Shown one piece after another: positions 16,886 to 25,472 of a stretch of DNA of 64,000 nt. Source of the stretch: Prescottella defluvii (GTDB taxonomy: Bacteria; Actinomycetota; Actinomycetes; Mycobacteriales; Mycobacteriaceae); assembly GCF_000738775.1 (NCBI RefSeq), contig NZ_JPOC01000028.1:62001-126000 (forward strand), written 5' to 3'. Each line of letters opens with the position of its first letter. Positions within the stretch are counted from its first letter, which is position 1. The notes below the pieces were generated by a model, which worked only from the letters and a program-made list of their open reading frames with translations, did no database searches and was not told where the DNA came from. A program made the translations under genes and the position numbers.

Positions 16886-17074
16886 TCGCCGTGCAACCAC
16901 CCACCACAGACGTCACTTCCGCACCGAACATGCTTGGGCGGCTTCAGCATTCGCGCGAACGTCACGCCACGCGCCGACGCGGCGTGACCGGCTGCGCCCC
17001 CGGTCGTGGACGGACGTCCGGTTTCGGCGCGGCATCGCCTCCCGCCGGACACCGATCGGCCATAGAGTGACAAG

Positions 17075-17833
17075 GTGACCACCGACACACCCGATGCTGC
17101 GACCTCCACCGGGACCTCCACCGGCGACGTCGCGATCACGTCCGTGGACTTCCACTTCGACCCGATGTGCCCGTTCGCGTTCCACGCGTCGCGGTGGATC
17201 CGGCACGTGCGGGCCGAGACGGCGATCGACATCGGCTGGCGCTTCTTCAGTCTCGAGGAGATCAACCGGCGCGACGATCAGAAGCACCCCTGGGACCGTG
17301 AGTGGTCGTACGGGTGGTCACTCATGCGGATCGGCGCGCTCCTGCGCCGCGAGAGCATGGATCTGCTGGATCGCTGGTACTTCGCGATCGGCCACCTGTT
17401 GCACGTCGACGGCGGCAAACCGCACGACCCTGCGGTCGCGCGGGATCTGCTCGGACGGCTCGGTCTGGACCCCGGCCTGGTCGACGCCGCGCTGGCCGAC
17501 CCCACCACCCACGACGACGTCCGGGCCGATCACGACCGGGTGGTCGCAGCGGGCGGATTCGGCGTGCCGACACTGTTCGTGCAGGGCACCGCGTTCTTCG
17601 GACCCGTACTGATCGATCCGCCCGCGGGCGAGGCGGCGGTCCGTCTCTGGAACACGGTGACCGAACTCGTGGAGTTCCCGCACGTGTACGAGATCCAACG
17701 GATCAAGGGCGTGTCGGACGCCGCGGACATCGCCCGCGCCCTCGAACCGTACGTGCGGGGTCGCGACTGGCAGAGCATCGATCGAGGCGAGGTCGTGGAC
17801 CTCCCGATAGCGGAAACGGAGAGCGATACATGA
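17075..17833 (+). CDS. DsbA-family (FrnE-like) thioredoxin-fold protein
   Basis: 252 aa, GTG start. Begins [19 protein letters not shown]: the position of the CxxC of DsbA is replaced by DPMCPF, with one cysteine, as in the mycothiol- or glutathione-linked isomerase/FrnE subgroup rather than a disulfide oxidase. The cis-proline loop [17 protein letters not shown] is intact. Cytoplasmic (no signal peptide). It overlaps the next gene by 4 bp (ATGA); that gene is a mycothiol-dependent-isomerase-fold protein, so the pair may act on the same thiol-conjugated substrate (inference). Confidence 0.86.
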   Translation: MTTDTPDAATSTGTSTGDVAITSVDFHFDPMCPFAFHASRWIRHVRAETAIDIGWRFFSLEEINRRDDQKHPWDREWSYGWSLMRIGALLRRESMDLLDRWYFAIGHLLHVDGGKPHDPAVARDLLGRLGLDPGLVDAALADPTTHDDVRADHDRVVAAGGFGVPTLFVQGTAFFGPVLIDPPAGEAAVRLWNTVTELVEFPHVYEIQRIKGVSDAADIARALEPYVRGRDWQSIDRGEVVDLPIAETESDT

Positions 17834-18651
17834 CGGAGTTCCTTCAGGGCATGCTGGTCGACGCCCTGTCCGAGCAGTGGGCGGTGCTCGACGACGTGTT
17901 GTCCACGGTCGAGGGCGATGCGTGGATCACGCCGACGGCACTGCCCGGCTGGACCGTGCGCGACATCGTCTCCCACATCATCGGAACCGAGTCGATGCTG
18001 TCGGGTCTGGAGCCGCCGCCGACGGCCATCGACGTGCACACCCTCCCCCACGTGCGCAACGAGATCGGCGCCCTCAACGAGCGCTGGGTCGAGGGACTGC
18101 GCGCCCACACCGGGCAGCAGATCCTCACGATGTTCCGCGAGATCACCTCCAGCCGGCTCGAGGTGCTCGGCGCGATGACGCAGGCCGACTTCGACGCCGC
18201 GGCCCTCACCCCGGTCGGACCGGCCACGTACGGACGGTTCATGCGGATCCGGCTGTTCGACTGCTGGGTGCACGAGCACGACATCCGCGATGCGCTCGGC
18301 GCCCCGCCCGGCGACGAGGGCGGTTCGCGGGGCGAGTTGGCGTTCACGGAGATCGCGGGCGCGCTGGGGTTCATCGTCGGCAAGCTGGGCCACGCCCCCG
18401 ACGGCGCCCGGGTGACGTTCGAGCTGTCCGGGCCGCTGGCCCGCGCGATCCACGTCGAGGTGGACGGGCGCGCGGCGGTCGTGCCGCAGTTGTCCGGGCC
18501 GGCGACGTCGACGATCGCGATGGACTCACGCCTGTTCACCCGGGTGGCCACCGGTCGCACGACGGCGGCCGAGCACGTGTCGGAGTTCGGGCTGGGCGGC
18601 GACACCGAGGTGGGCCGGCGGATCGTCGACAACCTCGCCTTCACGATCTGA
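17830..18651 (+). CDS. Maleylpyruvate isomerase-fold, mycothiol-dependent enzyme
   Basis: 273 aa. The N-terminal MDMPI/DinB-like four-helix domain shows [20 protein letters not shown] (first metal-ligand His) and [15 protein letters not shown] (Glu and second His of the triad), followed by a C-terminal SCP2-like region. Members use mycothiol in isomerisation or detoxification; the substrate is unknown here. Coupled by ATGA to the DsbA-like gene and 6 bp upstream of peptidase E. Confidence 0.87.
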   Translation: MTEFLQGMLVDALSEQWAVLDDVLSTVEGDAWITPTALPGWTVRDIVSHIIGTESMLSGLEPPPTAIDVHTLPHVRNEIGALNERWVEGLRAHTGQQILTMFREITSSRLEVLGAMTQADFDAAALTPVGPATYGRFMRIRLFDCWVHEHDIRDALGAPPGDEGGSRGELAFTEIAGALGFIVGKLGHAPDGARVTFELSGPLARAIHVEVDGRAAVVPQLSGPATSTIAMDSRLFTRVATGRTTAAEHVSEFGLGGDTEVGRRIVDNLAFTI

Positions 18652-18657
18652 GGGCGC

Positions 18658-19332
18658 GTGCGACTGTTCCTGGCGTCGTACCGTTTCGGTGCGCACGTGG
18701 ACCGGTTCGTCGATCTGGTCGGCGGACCCGGACCGATCGCGGTGATCGCGAATGCGGCGGACGCATGGCCGGCGCGGGCCCGGGAGTCGGCGGTGGTGAG
18801 CGACGTCGTGCCGCTGCGCCGGCTCGGGTTCGCGCCGTCGGAGGTGGATCTACGCGACTACGTGGGCCGTCCGGCGGACCTCGCCGAGGCGCTCTCGCGG
18901 TTCCGGGCGGTGTGGGTGCGCGGGGGCAACACGTTCGTTCTGCGTGCCCAGTTGGCGCGCAGCGGCGCCGACGACGTGCTGCGGGATCTGCTCGACCGTG
19001 ACGTGATCGGCTACGCGGGCTACAGCGCCGGCGCGTGCGTCATGGCACCGTCCCTGGTCGGGGTCGACTGTGCGGACGATCCGGGCGAGGTGGCGCCGAC
19101 GTGCGGGACGGCGCCGCGCTGGGACGGGCTGGGCCTGATCGACTTCTCGATCGTGCCGCACCATGTGGAGACGGGAACCCTCGACGACGCGAGCACCCCC
19201 GCGGACGCACCGAACCCCGGCGACGACGCGGCTCGAATGATCGAGGCCTGTCGTGCTGCCGGGGTTCGGTATCGGGCGTTGACCGACGATCAGGCGATCG
19301 TCGTGGATGCCGAGGCCACCGCGCTGCTGTAG
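18658..19332 (+). CDS. Peptidase E-like serine peptidase (family S51)
   Basis: 224 aa, GTG 18658. Nucleophile elbow GYSAGACVMAP carries the catalytic Ser; WVRGGNTFVLRAQL is the conserved strand-loop upstream; the His-containing DFSIVPHHVE follows. S51 enzymes (PepE) cleave Asp-X dipeptides or related small substrates. It lies 6 bp after the MDMPI gene, in the same probable operon. Its 3' end overlaps the convergent gene at 19290-19658 by 43 bp. Confidence 0.88.
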   Translation: MRLFLASYRFGAHVDRFVDLVGGPGPIAVIANAADAWPARARESAVVSDVVPLRRLGFAPSEVDLRDYVGRPADLAEALSRFRAVWVRGGNTFVLRAQLARSGADDVLRDLLDRDVIGYAGYSAGACVMAPSLVGVDCADDPGEVAPTCGTAPRWDGLGLIDFSIVPHHVETGTLDDASTPADAPNPGDDAARMIEACRAAGVRYRALTDDQAIVVDAEATALL

Positions 19333-19658
19333 CCACCGACGGCGACCAGTTCACGCGTTCCCTCGCGCGGAGCCGTCCGGTCCAGCGCGGACCAGGTGAT
19401 CCGAGCGCGCTTGACCGTCATCTCGTCCGCCTCGGAGAGCAGGGCCGTGAGCAGGGACTCGGGATCGCGGACCCACGCGGCGTCGATGCGGGCCACCTGC
19501 GCGTTGGTGAACAATCCGGAGCCGGCCACCGCGGCGACCCAGTCGCTCACGTCGGCACGGTGGATGCGCTCGAGGGCGTCGTAGTCGATCCCGCCGTCGA
19601 GGAACTCGTACGAGAACATGGCGGCGACGTAGCTCTCGATGCAGTTCGAAGCGCTCAC
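19290..19658 (-). CDS. Hypothetical protein overlapping peptidase E
   Basis: About 122 aa from GTG 19658; MFSYEFLDGG, 15 residues further in, is an alternative start. Coherent helical sequence ALERIHRADVSDWVAAVAG and AQVARIDAAWVRDPESLLTA supports coding. Its last 43 bp are antisense to the end of peptidase E. No family recognised. The upstream 260 bp are A+T-rich and probably carry its promoter. Confidence 0.55.
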   Translation of the reverse strand: MSASNCIESYVAAMFSYEFLDGGIDYDALERIHRADVSDWVAAVAGSGLFTNAQVARIDAAWVRDPESLLTALLSEADEMTVKRARITWSALDRTAPREGTRELVAVGGYSSAVASASTTIA

Positions 19659-19733
19659 GATCCTGCGCCCCTTTCTCCCCGACGGCCTAGACCTCGCCCC
19701 CGGGATAACGGATCCGGAACCAAGGAGATGTTC

Positions 19734-19892
19734 ATGGTCACATCGCGTAACGCTTTGATTGCGCAGTGCGATACGAACGACGCTAACGTGACGAAAGACG
19801 TAGGCGTTACTTTTGATCATAACAATCAGGTAACGACTTCGGATGTCCGTTCAGGGCTGCAGCCAGGGAAAATGCGCGTGAAGTCCAGTTGA
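19734..19892 (+). CDS. Possible 52-aa small protein in an A+T-rich region
   Basis: ATG 19734 follows AAGGAGATGTTC, a strong ribosome-binding site. The product begins MVTSRNALIAQCDTNDANVT and ends GKMRVKSS; it is polar, with no membrane helix. Base composition is visibly lower in G+C than flanking genes. The frame contains an inverted repeat GTAACGC (about 19746) and GCGTTAC (about 19804), so it may instead be regulatory DNA for the divergent gene. Low confidence. Confidence 0.35.
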   Translation: MVTSRNALIAQCDTNDANVTKDVGVTFDHNNQVTTSDVRSGLQPGKMRVKSS

Positions 19893-19919
19893 ACGAGTCA
19901 CGAAATCTCCGGTCCGGAG

Positions 19920-21173
19920 CTAGCGAGCGGAGTGCGGCGCGCCCATCCCCGGATCGATCCGGACCGGCCCGGACGCGGACGGGGCGATCGGGAAGTCGAA
20001 GATCGCGGACGGCAGGTACACCGTGGCGCACGAGTTCGGGATGTCCACCACCCCCGACAGCCGGCCCTCGATCGGTGCGGCGCCCAGCAGCAGGTAGGCC
20101 TGCTCGGGGCTGTAGCCGAACTTGGTGAGGTAGTCGATCGCGTGCAGGCACGCCCGCTGATAGGCGAGCTGCGAATCGAGGTACCGCTGTTCGCCGTCGA
20201 GTGTCACGGATGTCCCGGAGAAGGCGAGCCACTCGGAGTACTGGGGGTCGGTGTTGCCGGGCATGAAGATCGCGTTCTCCGACACCCCGTACGTCTCCAT
20301 GCCGCCCCGGATGAGGTCGACGCGCAGGTCGATGAACCCACCCATCTCGATGGCACCGCAGAAGGTGATCTCGCCGTCGCCCTGCGAGAAGTGCAGATCC
20401 CCCACCGACAGGTGCGCGCCGTCGACGAACACCGGGTAGAAGATCCGACTGCCCTTGGTGAGGTTCTTGATGTCCTGGTTGCCACCGTTCTCGCGGGGCG
20501 GCGCGGTGCGGGCCGCCTCCGCTGCAACGCGGTCGAAGTCCGCGCCGGACAGGGTCCCGAGGATCGCGTCACGGGGCTCCGGCGGCAACGCCAGGGGCGG
20601 CACCCGGTCGGGGTCGGTCGCGATCAGGGCGGCCTCGCGGGTGTTCCACGTGCCGAGCAACGCGTGCGACGGTGCGGTACCCATCAGGCCCGGGTGCACG
20701 ATGCCGGTGAACTTCACGTGCGGCACGTGCCGGGACGTCGCGGTCTGCCCGGCGAAGTCCCACACCGCCTTGTAGGCGTCGGGGAACTGGTCGGTGAGGA
20801 ACCCGCCGCCGTTGTCGCGCGGGAAGATGCCGGTGTAGCCCCAGCCCTGACCGGCCAACGGCCCCGAGTCCTCCTGCGGGATCGGACCGAGGTCGAGGAT
20901 GTCGACGATCAGCAGGTCGCCGGGCTTGGCGCCCTCGATCGCGAAGGGACCCGACAGCGTGTGCACCGTGGTCAGCGGCGCGTTCAGGATGTCGTCGGCC
21001 GAGTCGTCGTTGCGGATCGCGCCGTCGAACCATTCGCGGCAGTGCACCCGGAACGAGTCGCCCGGTTTCACCGTGACTGCGGCCGGGATGTCGGGGTGCC
21101 ACCGGTTGTGGCCGATCTTCTCCTGCTCGGTGAACTTCTTCGTCGAATCCAGCGGGAACAGCAGCTCGGGCAT
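19920..21173 (-). CDS. fmdA: Formamidase/acetamidase
   Basis: 417 aa, the usual size. Shows the FmdA/AmdA fold motifs: KIGHNRWHPDIPAAVTVKPG, GDLLIVDILDLGPIP, VPHVKFTGIVHPGLMGTAPS, the GGNQDIKNLTKGSRIFYPVF core with its conserved Asn, Asp and Lys, and FSQGDGEITFCGAIEM. It hydrolyses formamide (or short amides) to formate and ammonia in the cytoplasm. ATG 21173 follows AAGGAGATCGC. Cotranscribed with the FmdB-type zinc ribbon 30 bp upstream. Confidence 0.95.
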   Translation of the reverse strand: MPELLFPLDSTKKFTEQEKIGHNRWHPDIPAAVTVKPGDSFRVHCREWFDGAIRNDDSADDILNAPLTTVHTLSGPFAIEGAKPGDLLIVDILDLGPIPQEDSGPLAGQGWGYTGIFPRDNGGGFLTDQFPDAYKAVWDFAGQTATSRHVPHVKFTGIVHPGLMGTAPSHALLGTWNTREAALIATDPDRVPPLALPPEPRDAILGTLSGADFDRVAAEAARTAPPRENGGNQDIKNLTKGSRIFYPVFVDGAHLSVGDLHFSQGDGEITFCGAIEMGGFIDLRVDLIRGGMETYGVSENAIFMPGNTDPQYSEWLAFSGTSVTLDGEQRYLDSQLAYQRACLHAIDYLTKFGYSPEQAYLLLGAAPIEGRLSGVVDIPNSCATVYLPSAIFDFPIAPSASGPVRIDPGMGAPHSAR

Positions 21174-21203
21174 GCGATCTCCTTCACGACTCGGGGGAAA
21201 GAC

Positions 21204-21491
21204 TCAGGGGCGGGGCAACTTTCGGTGCAGCGGGTTGGTGGTGGTCTTCTGCGGGGCGCGTCGTCCGCCGGGGCCGGGCCCGGTGACGACGGTCGGCTCG
21301 CTCGCCGACCGGGCGGTCGCGTCGAGAAGTCGCATCGGTGTCGAACCGCCCCGGCCGAGGCGCGGGCCGGTGATCTGCCGGCGCCCGTCGGACTCGCATT
21401 CGGGGCAGTTCGCACTGTCGGGGACGGTGGCCATCGGGAAGTGCCGATCGAACGGACCGCACTGGGCGCACCGGAACTGGTAGAGGGGAAT
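21204..21491 (-). CDS. fmdB: FmdB-type zinc-ribbon protein, apparent ATT start
   Basis: 95 aa. Two CxxC pairs (C8/C11 and C29/C32) form the FmdB/putative regulatory zinc ribbon; the tail is Arg/Pro-rich. Family members start M-P-L-Y; here the aligned codons are ATT CCC CTC TAC, with GAAAGGA at ideal spacing before the ATT, and no ATG or GTG lies nearby in frame. The nearest canonical alternative is TTG about 27 bp upstream, where the ribosome-binding site would fall inside the gene. Expected role: partner or regulator of formamidase. Confidence 0.75.
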   Translation of the reverse strand: MPLYQFRCAQCGPFDRHFPMATVPDSANCPECESDGRRQITGPRLGRGGSTPMRLLDATARSASEPTVVTGPGPGGRRAPQKTTTNPLHRKLPRP

Positions 21492-21690
21492 GACCGCGTC
21501 CTTTCGCCGGGGCAAGGATCGAAGTCCCTCAGACGTTAACCGAGGCGGCACCCGATCGCGCGGGATGCGACTTGTCCGCCGTGTCCGGAAAGGCTCCGGA
21601 AAAGGCAAGCACCGAAACGTGTGACGTGCCCGCTCCCGCGGGGCCACACTTGAGGCGACACCCCCGATCACGGTTTCGAGGAGCGTGCGT

Positions 21691-23163
21691 ATGGCCGACG
21701 GGCAGCCGTTCGTCCCACCGAGTGCGGTGGATGTGGATCTCTCCGCTGTCGGCTGGGCGCAGAGCCGGACCATGTCGGACTTCGAGACCGGCATGTGGCG
21801 GATGGAGGAGGTTCGCCCCGAACTCCGCACCCCCATCGTCGCGGTCGACGTCCTCGACCGCGCGCCGGACTGGGACCGGCTGGTGCGGGCGCACGAATGG
21901 GCATCGCACATCGTCCCCCGGATCCGGATGCGCGCGGTGGAACCGGCGTTCGGGCTGGGGAATCCGGTGTGGTCGGTGGATCCCGAGTTCGACCTCGACT
22001 ACCACCTGCGCCGGGTCCGGCTGCCGGAGCCGGCCGACCTCGACCACGCGCTGCGGATCTGCCGGCACCTGGCCACCGAACCGTTCGACAAGGCCCGGCC
22101 GCCGTGGATGGCGATGCTCATCGAGGGCCTGGCCGACGGCCGCGCCGTCTACGTCGTCAAGACGCATCACAGCATCACCGACGGCATGGGCGGCATCCAG
22201 ATGATGGCGTTGCTGCACAGCCGTCGCGCCGAACCGACCCCCGACAAGCCGGACCGGGCGCCGGCACCGCCCGAGCACCTGTCGGATCTGTCGGCGCTGG
22301 GACTCGAGCTGCTCACCGAGGTGCGCCGGGCCCCGAGCCGGATCGCCGACCTGGTGTCCGGTTCGGCGCGGGCGGCGATCACCGCTGTCACCCGGCCGTT
22401 CGACGCGGCGGGCGAGCTCCTCGACTACGCCAATTCCCTGCGCCGGGTGGTCCAACCGCCCCCGGCGACGGGCTCTCCCCTGCTGCGCAACCGTGGACTC
22501 GGTCGCTGGTTCGGGGTGCTCGAGGTGGACCTGCAGGTCCTGCGGGCCGCCGGTCACGCCGCCGGCGGATCGGTCAACGACGCCTACATCGCGGCGCTGC
22601 TCGGCGGGTTCCGCCGCTACCACGAGGAACTCGGGGAGGCGGTCGGCAAGATACCGATGGGCATGCCGATCAGCATGCGGGCGGCGTCGGATCCGTCCGG
22701 CGGCAACCGGATCGCGGCGGTCCGCTTCGCGGGGCCCGCCACCGAAGCGGACCCGGCGTCACGGATCCGGAAGGTCCGCGCGATCGTGCTGGCGCTGCGG
22801 GAGGAACCGGCCCTCGACATCGTCGAGGCGGCGTCGCCACTGCTGGTGCGGCTGCCGACCCGGCTGCTCGCCGAGTGGTACCTGTCGCAGTCGAAAGGTC
22901 TGGACCTGCAGGCGTCCAACGTCGCGGGGGTGCCCGTGCCGGTGTACCTGGCGGGGGCCCGGATCGAGCGGATGTTCCCCTTCGGTCCGGCACCGGGCTG
23001 CGCCGTGATGGCGACGATGGTCTCCCACGTCGGGACCTGCTGCATCGGCGTCAATCTCGACACCGCGGCGGTGACCGAACCGGCGCTGTTCATGCAGTGC
23101 CTGCAGGAGGGGTTGGACGAGGTGGTGGCGCTGACCGGCGCCGCGAAGGGAGCCCAGCGATGA
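21691..23163 (+). CDS. WS/DGAT-family O-acyltransferase (wax ester synthase/diacylglycerol acyltransferase)
   Basis: 490 aa. Active-site motif HHSITDG (HHxxxDG) near residue 160, and the C-terminal WES domain with SVNDAYIAALLGGF and the membrane-associated NVAGVPVPVYLAGARI. It transfers acyl-CoA to diacylglycerol or fatty alcohols for storage lipid. The N-terminal PLSPxD motif of classical enzymes is not evident, suggesting a divergent member (like Rv2484c). ATG 21691 preceded by GAGGAG; GTG 21685 is possible. First gene of a three-gene operon, overlapping plsB by 4 bp. Confidence 0.92.
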   Translation: MADGQPFVPPSAVDVDLSAVGWAQSRTMSDFETGMWRMEEVRPELRTPIVAVDVLDRAPDWDRLVRAHEWASHIVPRIRMRAVEPAFGLGNPVWSVDPEFDLDYHLRRVRLPEPADLDHALRICRHLATEPFDKARPPWMAMLIEGLADGRAVYVVKTHHSITDGMGGIQMMALLHSRRAEPTPDKPDRAPAPPEHLSDLSALGLELLTEVRRAPSRIADLVSGSARAAITAVTRPFDAAGELLDYANSLRRVVQPPPATGSPLLRNRGLGRWFGVLEVDLQVLRAAGHAAGGSVNDAYIAALLGGFRRYHEELGEAVGKIPMGMPISMRAASDPSGGNRIAAVRFAGPATEADPASRIRKVRAIVLALREEPALDIVEAASPLLVRLPTRLLAEWYLSQSKGLDLQASNVAGVPVPVYLAGARIERMFPFGPAPGCAVMATMVSHVGTCCIGVNLDTAAVTEPALFMQCLQEGLDEVVALTGAAKGAQR

Positions 23164-25472
23164 CCGAGCATGCACCGTCCGCATCCCCGACGATCTATCT
23201 GACCGAGCCGATGACGGACTCCGAGCAACGCGCGCTGCGGACCTGGCTCACCCACCGCGAAGCCGAAACGGGAGGCCCGACGGTCACGTTCACGACCGAT
23301 CACCAGTCGCTGGCGACGCTGGTCCGCCGCGACGACGACCCGGTGCTCACCCCGGTGCGGGTGGTGTGGCTTCCCGACGTGACCAACGGCCATCGTGCAC
23401 AACGGATTCGGGATGTACTGTCCACCCGGGACCCGCTCCGCCTCGGTTCGAACGCGCAACGCCGGGTGCTCCGCAACGATCCGGGCCGCTGCCGGGTCGT
23501 CGAGGGCGACGGGGCCGCGCTGAGCGAACTGCGCGATCGGCTGGCCGAGCGCGGCGGCGGATCGTTGCCGGACTTCATCCGCCGACAGGCCGCCCTCGCG
23601 CTGGAACGCGCCGAGCGGAACCTGCTCGGCACGCAGTACAAGGTGTCCCGGTTCGTGGTCGAGGAGATCACCGATACCAGTCGGTTCACCGCGGGGATCA
23701 AGGACCTCGCCGCGCGGCTCAACCTGACGGTGGTGGATGTCGACCGTCGGTCCCGCACCGATCTCGACGAGATGGTGGCCGCGCAGAGCCGTCGGGCGAT
23801 CGCGCTGTGGGACCAGTTGGGCCGCTACTTCTCCCGCGCCTACCGACTGGACGTGGACACCACCCGGTTCGAGGAACTGCGCGAGCTCAACCGGGAGCAC
23901 TCGCTGGTGTTCCTGCCCAGTCACCGCTCCTACCTGGATCCGCTGGTGCTGCGGCCGGCGCTGCTCGCCAACGACCTGCCCCTCAACCATGTGATGGGCG
24001 GACTCAACGTCAGCTTCTGGCCGATCGGGCCGATCAGCAAGCGGTCGGGCACGGTGTTCATCCGTCGCAAGTTCGACGGCGACGAGATCTACAAGTGGAC
24101 GCTGCGCGAGTACATGCGGTTCCTGCTGACCAAACGCTTCAACCTCGAGTGGTACATCGAGGGCGGACGGTCCCGCACCGGGAAGCTGCGCCCACCCCGG
24201 TACGGGCTGCTGACCTACCTCGCGAAGGCGTTCCAGTCGAGTGAGGCGTCCGACGTCTATCTGGTCCCCATCTCGCTGGTGTACGACCAGTTGTACGAGG
24301 TGAACGCGATGGCCGCGGAAGCGCACGGCGCGGAGAAGCGGAAGGAGAGCTTCCGCTGGATGGTCGGCTACGTCCGGGCGCAGGGGCAGCGCCGCGGCGT
24401 CGCGCACGTGACCGTGGGACGTCCGCTGTCGCTGCGGGATTCCCTTGCGCAGGAGGAGGATCTGCGACTGGCGATCCAGAAGACCGGTATCGAGGTGAGC
24501 CACCGGATCAACGAGGTCACCCCGATCACGGCGTCGTCGCTGGTGATGCTCGCGTTCCTCGGCATCGAGGACCGGGCGCTGACGGTGCCCGAGCTTGGGT
24601 TCATCCTCGGCCCGCTGGTGGACTACATCACCGCCCGCAAGCTCCCCACCGCGGGCGATGTGGATCTCACCAACCCGCAGGTGATCCGCAAGGCGCTGTT
24701 CACCCACCTCGATTCGGGGGTGCTCGAGCGGTTCGACGAGGGCAACGAGCGGGTGTACTACCTGGGCAAGGATCAGGGGTTGGTGGCGGCGTTCTACCGC
24801 AACAACACCGTCCATTTCCTGCTGGTGCGGGCGATCGCGGAGATGGTGCTCTGCGCGGCCGTCGACGAGAAGTTCGCCGATCCGCTCGCCGATGGTTGGG
24901 CCGAGGCCAAACGGATCCGGGATCTGCTGAAGTTCGAGTTCTTCTTCAGCGACAAGGAGACGTTCCAGGAGGAGTTGCGCTCGGAGCTGAGCCTGATCGA
25001 CCCGGCGTGGGAGAGCGATCTGAGCAACCCGGAGCACGTGGAGCACATCCTCGCCGACGTCCGCCCGTATCTGGCGCACCGGGTGCTGCAGCCGTTCCTC
25101 GAGGCCTACGAGGTGGTGGCCGATCACCTGCTGGATGCGCCGGTGTCCGAGGACTTCGACGAGAAGAGCTTCGTCGCCGGGTGTCTCGCCCTGGCGCAGC
25201 AGCGTCGGCTGCGCCAGCAGATCGCGAGCAGCGAGTCCATCTCGTCGGAACTGTTCGCGACCGCGCTGCAGCTGGCGCGCAACCGCAAGCTGGTGGGGGT
25301 GGTCGATCCCGAGGTGTCGGCGCGCCGGACCGCGTTCGCCGACGAGGTGCGGACGCTGGTCCGCCGGGTCCGCGAGATCCGCGCTCTCGCGCACGCGAAG
25401 CTCGACCAGATGCACGACGCCGACGCGGCCGCCCAGGTCGTCGGACACTCCGGGACGGAGTCGGACCGATGA
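23160..25472 (+). CDS. plsB: Glycerol-3-phosphate 1-O-acyltransferase
   Basis: 770 aa, as expected for PlsB2. Acyltransferase blocks in order: SHRSYLDP (HX4D, about residue 255), GGLNVSFWPIGPI, a SGTVFIRRKF block, EGGRSRTGKL (about 334-341) and VPISLVYDQ. The first committed step of glycerolipid synthesis: acyl-CoA plus sn-glycerol-3-phosphate gives lysophosphatidic acid. Membrane-associated. Starts inside the stop of the WS/DGAT gene and overlaps the HAD-PlsC gene by 4 bp, matching the M. tuberculosis Rv2484c-Rv2482c neighbourhood although the internal order may differ. Confidence 0.95.
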   Translation: MTEHAPSASPTIYLTEPMTDSEQRALRTWLTHREAETGGPTVTFTTDHQSLATLVRRDDDPVLTPVRVVWLPDVTNGHRAQRIRDVLSTRDPLRLGSNAQRRVLRNDPGRCRVVEGDGAALSELRDRLAERGGGSLPDFIRRQAALALERAERNLLGTQYKVSRFVVEEITDTSRFTAGIKDLAARLNLTVVDVDRRSRTDLDEMVAAQSRRAIALWDQLGRYFSRAYRLDVDTTRFEELRELNREHSLVFLPSHRSYLDPLVLRPALLANDLPLNHVMGGLNVSFWPIGPISKRSGTVFIRRKFDGDEIYKWTLREYMRFLLTKRFNLEWYIEGGRSRTGKLRPPRYGLLTYLAKAFQSSEASDVYLVPISLVYDQLYEVNAMAAEAHGAEKRKESFRWMVGYVRAQGQRRGVAHVTVGRPLSLRDSLAQEEDLRLAIQKTGIEVSHRINEVTPITASSLVMLAFLGIEDRALTVPELGFILGPLVDYITARKLPTAGDVDLTNPQVIRKALFTHLDSGVLERFDEGNERVYYLGKDQGLVAAFYRNNTVHFLLVRAIAEMVLCAAVDEKFADPLADGWAEAKRIRDLLKFEFFFSDKETFQEELRSELSLIDPAWESDLSNPEHVEHILADVRPYLAHRVLQPFLEAYEVVADHLLDAPVSEDFDEKSFVAGCLALAQQRRLRQQIASSESISSELFATALQLARNRKLVGVVDPEVSARRTAFADEVRTLVRRVREIRALAHAKLDQMHDADAAAQVVGHSGTESDR

